The notes: generated by a model not told the origin, from the sequence alone. A stretch of 64,000 bases of DNA from Diphasiastrum complanatum (GCA_029204225.1 CM055098.1:4265607-4329606); one strand, 5' to 3'; positions 22,561 to 35,401 are shown, counted from the first letter of the stretch. Made by a program: numbers and translations.

Positions 22561-23085
22561 CATTTTTTTTTATTTGGTTTATAGAGTACTTAGGTTTAGG
22601 GCTGGCCGCGGGTAGGGTTAGGTCAGTTTTTTTTTAAATGATTCTGACGAAAATTTCAAAATGAAGAACTAAAAAAACTTTACAAAGGAACTGGACTTCA
22701 AGAATAAAAATTTGAAGTGCTTCTCTCTCACTTGTAAATTTTTTTTTCAAAATTCTGGCAACTCTGACCCATCTCCACTAATTTGATCATAACTTTCACA
22801 ATATTGATCCAAATCAAACAAACTCAATACCTCTGAAGAGCTAACAACAAGCTCTATCAGTCTATGTCAATGATCAATGATCAATTGTTTCAAATTTCTT
22901 TCCATAGGATTTTAGAGCATTGTTTTAGCTTTGATCTGATCCATATGGCAGGTCATTTGGATTAGTATCCAAAAAGTTATGACAAATCTTGATTTGTAGC
23001 TCTAGTTTCGTTAGTTTTTCTTTCTTCAAAATTTTAGACCTGTTCTGTGATTGATTCGACCTGTCAAATCTCTTCCAATCATAGC
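22561..23085. other. leader-like remnant left of a copia LTR
   Basis: It may be the decayed leader of the minus-strand copia element whose LTR starts at 23101. No coding signal. Confidence 0.4.
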
Positions 23086-23097
23086 TCTGATACCAAG
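23084..23097 (-). other. primer-binding site, minus orientation
   Basis: AGCTCTGATACCAA, the reverse complement of TTGGTATCAGAGCT, lies next to the LTR end with a short spacer. Confidence 0.75.
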
Positions 23098-23100
23098 AAA

Positions 23101-23540
23101 TGTCATGTGCCAAATCCCAAGCAAATAACAATAACAATGAAGTAAAGCTAGAAGCAAGAAAAGTTCAAGACAATCATGATAGCATATCAATAGAAAGCTA
23201 GAAACATGGAGATCTCAATGGAATCACATTATCAATGAAAGAAAGAGTACAAAGCAATGTAAATGGAGCATTGATTCATGTGGATAGGGCACATGAGACC
23301 TAGCAATGAAGATCCTTATGGCTCACATTCACAAGGAAGCTAGAAGCTCTCAACTTGCAAATGAGCCAAAAGATTCACAAAATGATGTCTCTTGTCTAGT
23401 TATAGACAATGCTCTTACTTAACTTAACTATCTTGAGGGATAGTTAGCCCTTGTTAAGTATTATTCAAACTACATTGGGCTCTTAGTGGCCTATTATCCT
23501 TATTGATTTACTTTGAAGGGCCTAAAGAGGAAACCGCCTT
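23101..23540 (-). mobile_element. copia-type LTR, family J, copy 1
   Basis: It starts TGTCATGTGCCAAATCC and matches 61567-62000 over about 430 bp in the same orientation. Shared landmarks are GTGGATAGGGCACATGAGACCTAG and AACTATCTTGAGGGATAGTTAGCCC. The right end is approximate. Confidence 0.75.
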
Positions 23541-23619
23541 GGTCTTAAGGCTAATAGCTCCTTTTGGGCCTAGAAAGCTTACAATGTATATTCTGATGAA
23601 TTGGTAAGCATGGATGTAC

Positions 23620-25160
23620 TAAAAGTACATGACAGGAGCACTATGAGCTCAAATTTTTGTATGCTCATAGTAAAATATGAGGCGAGAGAATTATGATCTC
23701 GACATAGCCAATACAAAGCCTGAGGTACTGATGGTCAATCTTTTGAGATATTGTAGTTTTCAACAATGGAAAAGTTTCATTTGCATGTTGCACTTCCTAT
23801 GGAATGTTCATTTTTAAAGAAAAATTCAAAAGTTGTAGAAAATGTTGCTTCACTGATTGAAAATTTGAAAAAAAAAGAATCATAAGCATGTAGATTTGTG
23901 GATAGACGGAATAATTTCTCCTGAAGATCCAAGTACCAGTTTATATCCATATTTTAAGTCTATCAGTCATCTCCTCAAATTTGTATGTGAGGGACACAAG
24001 ATCACTTGGATATTATCAAAGGTTGCGAGATTTTGGCATGCAGAATGCACAATTATTGTACGCTAATCAACAATTACAGTATGCTAATCAACAACAACAG
24101 TGTGCTTATCAACAATTGCAACATTATTGCAATAGATTATGAATGAAAACTATGCACTAAAGGGCTCTATAATAGAACCAAATACAATAATCACTAGTCT
24201 TCAGAGCTCAAAACAAAACATGCTAGAATCATTGCAGAAATTAAAATTTGAAAGTTTGAAACCTGTTGTTGATGTACATCTTATAAAACGACAATATTGA
24301 AAAGAAAAGGCAAAGGGTACCAAAGAAGAATATTGATGACTTATCCTTACATAGTGGCAATTAAAAGAAAAGTATTCTAGCTTTTGAGTATGACTTTTAT
24401 TCAAGTTTGATTGCAAATTGTTTTTTTGAACTTGTTAATTCTTGATGTAGTATATGCATTTATATGACTAAACATTATTTGTTTTGTGTGTTGCAGATCA
24501 TTCTTAGTTTCAAAGGACTATTTGAAAGATCGTTCATGTATTGGAGAATCTTTAAGCTATGTTCTTCCAAAAAAGTCTGCAAGGGCATTGATGAAAAATT
24601 ATCAATTTGAAAAGGTGAAAAATTAAATTGTAAAGATGGTCTTGAGTAAGGTGCAAACTTATTTAGATGCAAATGTAATACAAGGTGCATGTGATCAGGT
24701 TGGAGTTAGTAAAAATGCTTATTCCACATTTTTTAGAATTGTACAAGAAGCATTTTCTCAAAGATTAAGAAAACTTATCTTCCTCATCCATATCAAGTAA
24801 GATTAGCAAGAAATTATGCTAATGAGGGAATAGTTATAGTTTTTTTTAATGATATAGGAGATGTTTTTAATATGAGAGAGGATGAAGTCTTTTCAATTTT
24901 TGCAAAACAGTTCTCAAAATTTTCTGCATTATTGATTATAGACGGCAATTGGAAATCTGGGAAGGAGGCATTAAAGGCCATAAATGAAAAATCGAAAGCC
25001 TATGAGAAATTTTTGTTGAATGAGAAATAATTTTTGGAATTCCAAAAAAAGTATCCTCCAAGGACTTTGTATATCCCCTCGAGCAATGTAGAAGCTATTG
25101 GAGGACATGCCATTAGCAGAAGAAACATAGTTAAATTCGATAACCATGATTTGGTAAGTT
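23620..25160 (+). pseudogene. H element copy 1: end region, N-terminal module and start of gene A
   Basis: From about 23640 the sequence matches the outer end of copy 2 (near 60470-60610, reversed). An ATG at 23766 opens a degraded N-terminal module (FHLHVALPMEC, KNSKVVENVA), followed by a coiled-coil-like stretch (LESLQKLKFESLKP) to about 24420. After an acceptor, 24497-24840 codes for a block with DRSCIGESLSYVLP, AYSTFFRIVQEAF and PHPYQVRLARN. Copy 2 has the same modules but they lead into gene B; here they lead into sequence specific to gene A (SKAYEKFLLNEK, FQKKYPPRTLYIP), ending at donor TTG/GTAAGT at 25153. Several stops and frameshifts show it is dead. Confidence 0.6.
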
Positions 25161-25268
25161 GATATTATATTGGTTTTGATGTTGTATTGTTTTCTTTCAA
25201 TCAAAAGTTGAAGGTTGAAATTGTATTGCTATCTTTCATTCTAAATTTATTAACTTTACTCGTTACAG

Positions 25269-25706
25269 GATGCTATTGAACTAGATTCCTATGGAATGAG
25301 ACATGGAGGCCTTTGAGGTATATCACCTAGGAGAAAGGATGCATCTCTTTCTCATTATTTGAAAAACTTTGAAAATAATGAGATTTGTATATATCATGGA
25401 TCTTTTAATCCATATGTTGCCACTATCATTATGGCTATTAAGGCATTATCGGATAGTCTAGGAAGCCATACTTACTCCAGAGGAACATACAAAATAATTT
25501 TTGAGAAGAGGGACATGGCCATTAGAATATTGGGTTATATCCCCAATGATACTACAAAAAGATCATCAACAATGGCCCTTTATTCAGGTTATATAGATAT
25601 GAGCAAAAGAAAAAATTTAGAATTTTTGGATCCATTTGAAAGGAGATTATTCCTTCATGACACTACCATCCGCCTGAATCTTGAAGAGGTTGATGATGAA
25701 AATTAA
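25269..25706 (+). pseudogene. H element copy 1: gene A, C-terminal exon
   Basis: After acceptor TTACAG the frame reads DAIELDSYGMRHGGL, then a stop where copy 3 has an open codon, then HYLKNFENNEI, IIMAIKALSDSLG and FLDPFERRLFLHDT, ending EVDDEN before TAA. It is clearly homologous to 19525-19995 and 57548-57799. The intron 25154-25268 is 115 bp. Its stop is 29 bp from the stop of the convergent gene B. Confidence 0.65.
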
Positions 25707-25735
25707 ACAATGTTTTGTAATAGATTATTGTTATA

Positions 25736-25960
25736 TTACAAGGATCTCTCTTTTGTTATGAATTTGAATGCCTTATGAAAGATCATAACATTTGGCGAGC
25801 TTTTAGCTTGATATCTAAATTGTGCTCTTTTGTAAAACCACTGAAAAATTTGAACTAAATATTTATTTTTTGAATTATGTCCACCATGATTTGTAGCTCG
25901 ATAGAACGCTCCTCTGGCTTGCCAATGCGATTTTTCCATTCCTTGAGATGATCAAATACT
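25736..25960 (-). pseudogene. H element copy 1: 3' fragment of gene B
   Basis: The minus frame GMEKSHWQARGAFYRATNHGG through FQWFYKRAQFRYQAK matches 19281-19502 and 57829-58050. The upstream part is cut by the copia LTR that begins at about 26000. Confidence 0.6.
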
Positions 25961-25999
25961 TAAAGAATGGCCTGTATACTGGTCCAGCAGGTCTTCACA

Positions 26000-26453
26000 T
26001 GTGTGGGAGTGCCACATCATGTATATCCACCAATAGGTGCAAGATATGCCCATTGATCAAAGCTGACTGATCCTACTAGCTAGAATCCAAATGCTAGTCT
26101 CCACTAAAATAGGAATCTTCCCTATAAAATAGGATCTAGGAGAATATGTACATCTTATCAAGTACATCCAGATCCACACATGTGAACAACATCTTGACAT
26201 GTGGGAGAATTTACTCGTTCACATGCAAGTGCAAGCTAATTACAAGGAAGTTGACCAAAATGACTTTTTCCTAGTCAAAAGTCAAGTTCACACTTGTGTA
26301 GATTGATCTAAAATGAATCTAGATATATACAAATACATTTGCTACTTCCTTTCACATGTGGGAACAGGCTCCACATGTGTGAGATCTCAATATGAACCTA
26401 GATCTCAAGATTAACATATTCCATCAACCAAGTTGGAAGTGACAATTTCAACA
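26000..26453 (-). mobile_element. copia-type LTR, family G, copy 1 (3' LTR of a remnant)
   Basis: It runs from TGTGTGGGAGTGCC to TTTCAACA and matches 34940-35401 almost throughout. To its right lies a purine tract on the minus strand (GAGGAGGAG), fitting a polypurine tract, then copia RNase H. This makes it the 3' LTR of a minus-strand element. Confidence 0.75.
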
Positions 26454-26760
26454 CTCCTCCTCAATTCTAACTTGGTAAATCCAATGTACATCTATCTACA
26501 ATTCCAAGAGCAAATCTTAACTTGAAAAATGGGTCTTTAGGCAAAGGCTTGGTTAATATATAAGCTATGCACTTGGATATATGATGGCAGATGATGAATT
26601 TGAACCTCCTTGGATTGCACATTCTCTCTCACAAAGTGATGAGCTATCTCAATATGCTTTGTTCTAGCATGGAAGATAGGTTTTGTAGCAATTTGTTGAG
26701 ATGCTTGATTATCACAATAGATGCAAGGGTTCCTTGGCCTTCATCACTTGAAGCTCCTCC
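26454..26760 (-). mobile_element. copia RNase H fragment
   Basis: The minus strand reads DNQASQQIATKPIFHA, then KHIEIAHHFVREN, the end of copia RNase H. It is joined at about 26761 to gag of another element, so an internal deletion or element fusion has removed the rest of pol. Confidence 0.8.
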
Positions 26761-27425
26761 AAACAATATTTGCAGAACTTGTTATGCTGAAAAATCTGAC
26801 TTTTTCTGATTTTTGTTTGTGTATAGAGCAATGGAATCCGATCTTGAGCCTGAGGAGGTTGCATTCCTTCTAATTTCCTCTTGTAACATCATTGAAATAA
26901 CTCTTGATAGAGTAAGTTGCTGCTGGGTCAAAATAGCCATGACCCATATTTCATAGGCTTCATAGAGACTCGATAAAAGAATCATTACTACATCTGAATC
27001 TTCAATGTTCGATCATGTTGCAGTCATTTGTTCCATGAGGTTTTTGAATGTGTTGAGATGGCTGGAAATAGTGTCTACATCAAACATTCTGAGTGTGAAG
27101 AATTTCTTCCTCAAATGTAGTTTGGAAGTGACATCTCTGATGTCATAGAGAGTTGCTAGGATGTCCCAAGCATCCTCAGCAGTCTGTGCAGATCGGATAT
27201 GGATTTGGGAGTCTCTGATATTCAGAGTGATTAAGACAAATGCCTTGCCATCTCGTTGCCTCCATTTGGTAATGCTACCTACATCAGCCTCTAGCTTGGT
27301 TTCAGTACCATCAACTAAGTCTCACAGTTCCTTGGATAGTAGAACGACCTTCATCTTGAACTTTTAGAAATAGTAGTTCTCTCCATCGAGCTTGTCAATA
27401 AAAAAAGAACTAGAAGTAGAATCCA
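26761..27425 (-). mobile_element. copia gag fragment, family F, copy 2
   Basis: It is nearly collinear with 56430-57180. Shared phrases include GTTGAGATGGCT, GACATCTCTGATGTCATAGAG and TCTAGCTTG. The minus strand reads AYEIWVMAILTQQQLTLS as in copia gag (UBN2-type). Several frame breaks. Confidence 0.75.
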
Positions 27426-27554
27426 TTCTGGTATAGTATCAATGTTGTTGGTAGAAACAACAATAGCGAAATATTGTTGGTTGTGCACTTGTTGAGATGA
27501 AGTCTTGGTAGAAACAAGACTGAATCCGCAATGGAAATGCAGATTACTGAGCCA

Positions 27555-27569
27555 CCCGCTCTGATACCA
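27555..27569 (-). other. primer-binding site, family F
   Basis: CCGCTCTGATACCA reads TGGTATCAGAGCGG on the minus strand and abuts the LTR at 27570. Shorter degraded copies of the phrase occur near 27598 and 27656. Confidence 0.8.
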
Positions 27570-28260
27570 TGTCATAAATCTACAGGATCAGAGAGCTAAG
27601 CTCTGAAACCATGTAGGATAATCAGAGAAATCAAGATGATATCAGATGAGTAGAGCTCTGATAGAAACAGATACTCAGATACCATGTCGAAAATCAATGG
27701 AAATGTGGTGTGGAGCAAAAGTAGTGAGCAGGTGGTGTGTGGATCAGAAGTGCGGCAGTTACCAACGATGCATTCAAGATGGATCGAACAATACAATGTA
27801 GACAAAAACTTGCACTCTGATAATTATCAAAATGGAGTACAAGAGTGTGAAGTTGGGCACAAATCAGTGGGCACAAATACTAGGCTTCAGCTGAAAATCG
27901 TTGATAGTAGAATACTGAAATACAGCAATAACTAGATGTCAGATGATCAGTGCATTGAAATCCTAAGTTAATCTACTTATAGTCCCACAGAAGGTAGCCG
28001 TTATTTTGATAGTATGTGGTTCAGATTTTCTAATTAACAATATCAAAAAATATACAAAGGATCATATTTATACAAAGGTTCAGATAATTTACAAAGGTTC
28101 AAATTTATTAGACTCGATCCAATCCGACGATCCAGGGTCGAAGACGCCCGGATATTTCCTTCTTCCTTCTTTTTGTTGTTTTTCAAGAATAAATATAAAC
28201 AAGAATTTTCCAAGATGCTCATTATCTAATGGAATTGGGCTTGAGCATAGGATTCCAACA
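27570..28260 (-). mobile_element. copia 5' LTR, family F, copy 2
   Basis: It runs from TGTCATAAATC to GATTCCAACA, 691 bp. The right third matches 54410-54771: TTTATTAGA.. CGATCC, CCCGGATATTT, CTCATTA.CTAATGGAATTGGGCTTGAGCATAG-like text. It lies upstream of the gag remnant in the element's own orientation, hence 5' LTR. Confidence 0.75.
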
Positions 28261-28439
28261 CAACTCAACGAGCATTTCATCACTCAAGTTCTTACAAATA
28301 AACATTGTTTTCGTTCGCCAAACATTTCATTTGGAAGAAGTCTCAACAAAAATAGTAAAAGATAGATACCAACTTAATCTATTATTCTTAAAAACAGTAC
28401 TACATTTTAATATACTCTGAATATCCATATAAAATCTAG

Positions 28440-29125
28440 ATCAAAAACTTTCTGAAATTGCTAAATTTGGAGAAATCCATTTCTCACTTGAAAAATCTGG
28501 TAGAGGGTATGGCTCTAATCTACCCACTTAGCTATTTGTATCAAGAATATAGGTGTGATCATAAAAAAAAATTCCTGGCTCTAAAAGGATTTTTGGAGAA
28601 CGTCCCTTTCATTGCAAAATACCGATATCAGAATGTATGACATCAATTATGCATGCAATAGATTGAACTGATTGCCATTCAGTAAAGTTTGATGGATATA
28701 AATATGTAAAACCAACAAAAAAATGTCGTTAGAAAAATTTAGTATTAAAAAATGTTAATACTAATAGAATTTTTCTGAATATGTACATAGTAATCATATA
28801 CTTACAATTGCATTTCTTTTCTATCATCTGGATTCAAATCCTGGATGTTGAGCTCTTTGTGAAGATAAGCATGTTGAACTAAAACTTCTGTGATAGATTT
28901 ACCAACAACTGATACTTTAAAATCCATTATCCTTCATTTCCAAGAGTTTCTATCTATGTTATCTGATCTTTTTCTTTTCCGGAAAGAGCCTTTTGGAGAA
29001 GGATGCATCAAAATCCACTGATATCTACAATATATTCTTGGTATCCATTTATCTTCTACATTTTTTTCATTGCAAATATTGATAGCATCAATGCTTCCTC
29101 TTGTCTCCAATTATGTGTCGCCATT
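28440..29125 (-). pseudogene. unidentified two-exon ORF, family P copy 1
   Basis: The minus strand opens with MATHNWRQEEALMLSIFAMK, which has the look of a trihelix/Myb-like start (WxxEE), then breaks frame near 29070. A second open block (MDFKVSVVGKSITEVL...DDRKEMQ) ends at a GTAAGT donor near 28806. Further left, a block reading GIFFYDHTYI, then YPLPDFSSEKWISPN, matches 33584-33805. The product is unknown. It may be an accessory DNA-binding protein of a transposon. Confidence 0.4.
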
Positions 29126-29224
29126 AGTCCAAAATATGTCTATGGAAGCTTATTACAAATGAGAACGAAGAGAATGAAAAGAATGAGAGGTATACCTAAG
29201 AATGACGAGAAGTTTCTAGGCTAG

Positions 29225-29607
29225 AAGGATTAGTTAACTACAGTTCATGAACATTGAATCCAAATTAACCTCGAGTTTGCAAATATGGGCAACAAAGGAG
29301 TATTTGGGCAATAACGGTGGTCCAATCACAATTCTTTGTTCTGCCCGATGGGAGTTTTGAAAATCTCCAAATTTTGGTCGAGAATGCCAAAAAAATTTTC
29401 GTCTGTGAAGTATTGTTACAATTCGTCACAGATGGACGCAATTTATTGGGCCACTTGGATGTTCAAAGCATGCGAAGTCAAAAAAAGCATCTTGACAAAG
29501 GGCCCATTTTGAGTTCTAGTATCCCCTAATGCTCTCAAGGCTAGCTTTCTAGCGACAACTTGCTAAAAATGGATTGTCCTTTATCAATGACTATCCTCTT
29601 GTACTTG
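29225..29607. other. anonymous region
   Basis: No supported gene or repeat. It could be leader or flanking DNA of the copia LTR that follows. Confidence 0.4.
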
Positions 29608-30280
29608 GCTCTGATACAATATTGGATCCCACAATCAAGAGCAATTAAAAACATTGACCAAACATTGAACTATGACCCCAAACATGTGTGGTACGGACTC
29701 CAGTACAACATATTATCATAGATTAACTGGAATCAAGTTTAGATACCAAAGCATTCACAAAAAGTCAAGACAAATGTGTAGAAAACTCAAGATTGCCAAT
29801 TTGCTCCAAAAATCCTAACTCCTCACTATGGAATGGTGAATAGTATATACAAAAGCTCTTCCCCACCTCAAGTTAGGTGATAATCCAGCATGTAATAAGG
29901 AAGACAATTGACCATTTTTGCCTTAATTTGTCAATCTTACCTAACCCTTGAGTTTTGCCAAGTTGGTGGCTAGGTTGGTTATCCACCTCCATGATTCAAG
30001 GACTTTGGTCCTGTAATTTAGGAATTATTACCAAACAAACCTAACTCAGCCCTATGAATGATATCTAACCTATCTAGAGTAGCCTAAACACGTGGAAACA
30101 TGGAATCACATGTGTGGGACCCACCTATGTACAATCTACATGGTTTAAATCAAGCTAGATTTGCCAACTTTTGGCAATTTGTCACAAATTTTCAATCATT
30201 ATGATAGGTTCTAATGATTGCATACCACTAATACGGTCAATATCGAATTGAGACAGTCAAAATTTGATAGTATTGACTAG
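29608..30280 (-). mobile_element. copia LTR, family L, minus orientation, with primer-binding site
   Basis: GGCTCTGATACAA at 29608-29620 is a one-mismatch primer-binding site. The LTR to its right is recognised by its match to the LTR at 17954-18624 in reverse (TATGGAATGG, TTAGGTGATAATCCAGCATG, AATAAGGAAGAC). The right boundary is approximate. Confidence 0.6.
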
Positions 30281-30516
30281 AATTGCTAGAAAAATGAAAA
30301 TAATGGCATTCTTTCCCGCCAATGATGCCAAAATTGTAGGGCTTTTCGTTGCCCACCCTTGAACCCTAAAAGCAATCAAGATATAAAGAGCATTCTAATA
30401 TGTCATGCAAAATTTTGTTCTCATGAGAATAAAGCTTAGATTCATAATATTTTGCATACTACAATGATGATATAACACTAACATCCACCAATCCTAAATC
30501 TCCATGTCCAAACTTA

Positions 30517-30686
<170 letters not shown>

Positions 30687-31059
30687 TTATGGAAATGGCT
30701 ATGGACGAGGGTTTTGAATCCCTTCAAGAAACTTGCTTCGGTGCTCAGACATTTCATGGCCACCCATGATTGGCTTGAACAACCTCTCTATAGTCGGGTG
30801 CCCACCATCATGCATTCACATCACTCAGAAAGCTTAGGCACAGAGAGAGATATCCACAACTTCAGGCTAAAAAGCCCTAGTTGAAAAGCAAATAGCTTTT
30901 AAAGCCTTTTCCCAACTAAAATTGAGATATCTATTAGCTCCTTCTCTCTCCTGTGAGGTTGCCCCACCACCAATTAGATGCTACAACAATCGGTTTGTAA
31001 ATTGGTGGAAAAGAGATTAATTCATGGAGATCTCAGATTTCCAAGATAAAAAAATTGTG

Positions 31060-31990
31060 AAACAGTTTGCCATTTGAGATAATTTACTATTTCAGAATGA
31101 GAAAGTTTGTGTGCCAAGAATTGATGAGTTAAAGAAGTGATTATGAATGTCATGACGCTCCTTGTGCAAGTCATCCAAGTATACACAAGACTTTGGACTT
31201 GGTCTAAAGAGAGTTTTATTGGCCAAAATTGAAGCCACATGTCGAGTCTTATGTGATTAAGTGTAAGCTTTGTCAACTAGCCAAAGCGAAATACTTAGAT
31301 TGGAGGATTGTTGCATCCCTTAAATATCCCATCAAAAATGATGGAAACACATATCTATGGATTCTATAGTCGGACTTCATAAGACATAATGGCAAAATGA
31401 TTCTGTTTGGGTTGTAGTGGACATGCTAACTAATTTAGCTACATTCATACAAGTAAAGTCAACTACAAAGGCTTTGGATTTAGCCTAGATCTTTGTGCAA
31501 AGATTATTCAGAATGACCAAGTGATTTTGTTAGTGATAGAGATCCTAAGTTTACATGTCTCTTTTGGTCAATTGTATTTCCATAAGCTTGAGAACTCACT
31601 TAGATTTAGTTCTGCTAATCATTCTGAATTAGATGGAGAAACTAAAAGAACTAATCAGATTATGGAAGATATGTTGAAAACATATGTGTCTCACAAGAAA
31701 TCTCAATGGGAGGACTACATTCCTTTACTTGAGTTTGCTTAGGAGTGTAAAAAACATTCTACATAGGTTATAGTCCGTTTATGCTTATGTGCGATTTTCA
31801 GCCCAGATCTCCAGTTAATGTGGAGATGAAATCTATGAAGATCCAAAAGATGTTGGTTTCCTACATGATATGCAAGAAATGTTACAATTGGCACATGATA
31901 GTATTCATAGTGCTAAAGATAGAGCTAAGCACTATGCCAATATTAAGAGATCTCCCAGATATTTTAAGATTGATGATTGGATGACGCTAA
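31060..31990 (+). mobile_element. gypsy (Ty3) integrase fragment, heavily decayed
   Basis: Read across frame breaks on the + strand: a zinc-binding region (ECHDAPCASHPS, then CKLCQLAKAK), a catalytic-core phrase VSDRDPKFTCLFWS, and ELDGETKRTNQIMEDML followed by TGYSPFML-like text. This order is typical of gypsy integrase. Flanking reverse transcriptase and LTRs were not found. Confidence 0.75.
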
Positions 31991-33583
31991 ATACAAATAA
32001 AAAAAAAATACACTAGAAAAATTAATCCAATATGCAAACATTCAAGAAACACTCATGCAAGGCCATGCATTCCTCCAACACTTTGCTTGCTATGTTGAAC
32101 AAGCATTCCAGCCAAGTATCCTTCGCAACCCAAGCTATAAACTCTTTATCACTTTTAGGATACCAAACTGACCACTTGTTATACCCATACACAAACCACT
32201 TGCATTTAGTCTCATTTGAGATTGAAGAACAATGTAAGTGATGAAACTTTTTAAGACCAAGGGCGATTCCCATGCTATTGTTTTGAGTGTAAAACCATTC
32301 AAGACCCAAAATTGGTTTCACTATGCCCAACATTTTCTCCATCCTATTTGTCAATCTATAGTGAACAACATGTGCCTTGTCCGTGCCAACGTTATACTTT
32401 CATCTAAGCTCATCCATCTCTTCCTAAATGTCATTCTACATAAATTAGCCATGCATATAATATATCATCCTAGAAAATTGATTGATCAATAACAAGAAAT
32501 TTTTTAATATACATACCTCATACAATAATTTACTAAGCAAGTAACATGTCAGAGTACACCACATACTATTCCCACATTTCAACTCTATTGCTTAGATCTT
32601 TTCCACCTCAGTGAGTCTAGTCCCTATTAATCTTTTTCTTGAAGTACTTGATGGAGCACTTGGACGATTGTCACATGCTATATAGCTAATCTTCCAACTC
32701 ATCTTTTATGTGAAAACAAATAATTAAACAAATTATTGAAGTGATTAATACAAAGATGAGATGTCAGACCATAAAGTTTTAAAATATACTTTCTTGATAT
32801 GGATCATGGATGACATAAGTTCCATTCCACTTTTGACATGCCTGATGAAGCTAGCTTAGAATAGGATATTTTTGCTTGTATCACATGCAAACTCTTCATG
32901 TATTTTCTTCATCCAACCAACAACTTGATGATTTTTGTTTCAGCAAATGAACATGTGCCCTTGCATGTCACTCCAGCATGAATCATTGGAATTTGCTTCA
33001 TGAAAGAACTTAGTTGTTTCCAAATTGGATCCCATAGAGCTCTTACATTCTTTGACGAAGCACACTTTGCCTTGAGAATGTTGAAAGTGATAATATATAA
33101 TCAATCTTTTCCATTAAGTACCTATCTTCTTTGTATATACGCTTCAAACATAGTCTTTCTTTTCCAATAGTTCAAATGGCTCTATAGACAAAATTCAACA
33201 GAAGGGACCCAATGGGAGTGGAGGGTCCCTATGCACCGGTGTTCAGATGAGCCATTGTGACAAAACCACATCTAAGTAAAATGCCAGGGACACATTTTCT
33301 ATCTTGTTGGTTGACATTGACTTCTTCATATCCCTCTTGTGAATTTTTTGAATTCAGGACAGTGATTGATTGTACTAATCAATCTACAAGACTCAGGTAT
33401 CAATTGCCACTATTGACTAGATTTTGATCTAGAAGCAAAAACATCGTTGGGGTTTTGTGTACATTGACACTTGAAAATCACAAATATATTCAAGGAAATA
33501 AACCAACTCAATCTGACTGTTTTTTATCTCGCGCTCATTTTTAATGAATTTTTTACATCATTATATATCTTGCAATGAAATGA
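31991..33583. other. region with decayed minus-strand ORF of unknown origin
   Basis: The minus strand at 32022-32354 is open for 110 codons (NRMEKMLGIVKPILGLEWFY and KWSVWYPKSDKEFIAWVAKD) and related-looking fragments continue to about 33110. It could be an old transposase, but no diagnostic motif is seen. Confidence 0.35.
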
Positions 33584-33870
33584 TTATGAAACTGTAGCAT
33601 ATGGTGCAATCCATTCATCACTTTCAAAACTAGGTAATGGAATTGGTACTATTTGTCCAAAATTTTCTTTTGTATCAGGAATGTACATTGATTTATAAAA
33701 AAAGATCCCACTATCAGTCTTGTTGAATAGAAGCACAAAGTTGATTGAGGAGCACGGCTTCCTTGATGGCGCCATTCGTAATGTGCATGCAAAAATCTGA
33801 AACACTGAACTATGAATCTGAAAATTTGCGTAGACAAATAGCCATGAATATGAGAAAATGTGTTGGCGTA
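33584..33870 (-). pseudogene. unidentified ORF, family P copy 2
   Basis: The minus strand is open with SGIFFYKSMYIPDTKENFG followed by PIPLPSFESDEWIAPY, matching the left part of 28440-29125 (GIFFYDHTYI, PLPDFSSEKWISPN). No N-terminal block is preserved here. The product is unknown. Confidence 0.4.
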
Positions 33871-34116
33871 AATTTAAAACACTGATCTATTTGGTGCCAC
33901 GAATTAACTTTGGTTAACCATGATTCAACAATGCATATACATTAATGGTTTCTCATCTCAACCATCTGTCATATTCATTTTCAATATTTTTTGGTCTCTT
34001 CGGGCAGTGATGAGCAGGAAGGGCAGGCCTCATCAACCAATAGCATAACCACATGCTGCCCGACGAAACAACAATATATTTTAAATTTTTTTATTTTATT
34101 TATACTTGGAAAATTA

Positions 34117-34515
34117 TGTGAAAGATTCAACTAGTTTCATCACATTTTGCAATATTTCCATATTTGGCATATTGAGGCCAAAACTTGTTTTAGACTTAGA
34201 GGTTGACTTTTCAAAGTTCATTAGTCTAAATTTCAATTGAATAAACACTTTTTTGAAAGTGTGGGAAAGATAGAATGCGAGTTTGAGTAGATTCAATTTG
34301 AATAAGTTGGGTACATTGAATCTAGACCCAAAATTGGTAGGGTTAGCATTTTGGTGGGAAAGCCAAGTGGCCAAATAGGGTTTGGACCTGCTATAAAAGG
34401 ATGTAACTCATGGAGAGAGTCATCTTCTCTCTTCTCTATCTCATTTCATGCTTATACATGGTTCTCTTGGGTTCTACTATCCATTGGTGCACTATCTTGG
34501 TGATTGCTTGCATAG
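34117..34515 (+). mobile_element. truncated LTR of the family A copia, opposite orientation
   Basis: It starts TGTGAAAGATTCAACTAG and matches the LTRs at 35633-36282 and 41000-41649 in reverse for about 400 bp, to GATTGCTTGCA. After that the sequence is unrelated, so the 3' part of the LTR is missing. Confidence 0.85.
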
Positions 34516-34939
34516 GATCTGAAGACCCACAAGTCCGTTAGTAAGATAGACATTACTTGTGGGAGAACTGTATTTCTCTCACGCCAACGCACTGCGTGGT
34601 TTTGCATGTAGTGCTTGAAGAATCAAAAAACTAATAGATGATTTTGTAGCCATTTGCGCACATATCATTTTTATCATGTCTGATCTTGAATGCAAAGTAG
34701 TTTGTTGTTATTCATATGTCTGATTCTCTTGCTCATCTAATTCCGCACATTGGTTGAATTCTTGTTGAATGCTACATCAATCTATTAACATAGATCAACA
34801 ATGTCTGATTACAGTCTGGAGGACTGTAGGAACGATACAGGTGGCAGTGACCAGTGATCAGATTCGAACTTCATCCGAATTGTCATCATTGATGACTAGT
34901 CACTCTCACACATGGTAGATCAGCTGAGTCAGTAGCACA
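34516..34939. other. anonymous region
   Basis: No gene was recognised. Confidence 0.4.
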
Positions 34940-35401
34940 TGTGTGGGGAGTGCCACATCATGTAGATCCACCAATAGGAGCAAGATATGCCCATAGATCA
35001 AAGTTGGCTTATCCTACTAGCTAGAATCCAAATGCTAGTCTCCACTAGAAAAGGAATCTTTCCTATAAAATAGAATCTAGGAGAATATGTACATCTTATC
35101 AAGTACATCCAGATCCACACGTGTGAACAACATCTTGACATGTGGGAGAATTTACTCATTCACATGGAAGTGCAAACTAATTACAAGGAAATTGACCAAA
35201 ATGACTTTTTCTTAGATTCCAGTCAAAAGTCAAGTTCACACTTGTGTAGATTGGTCTAAAATGAATCTAGATATATACAAGTACATTTTCTACTTCTTTT
35301 CACACGTGGGAACAGGCTCCACACATGTGAGATCTCAATATAAACCTAGATCTCAAGATTAATATATTACATCAACCAAGTTAGAAGTGACAATTTCAAC
35401 A
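34940..35401 (-). mobile_element. copia-type LTR, family G, copy 2
   Basis: A near-complete match to 26000-26453. No primer-binding site on its left and no clear polypurine tract on its right were found, so a solo LTR is likely. The flanking 5-mers (GCACA and CCTCT) do not match. Confidence 0.7.

Noticed and set aside
21694-22637. 273-codon minus-strand frame and + strand frames in the CpG/purine block
   Set aside because: Low-complexity Ser/Pro/Leu/Arg sequence produced by the repeated TTCGCGAG motif; no splice or domain support.
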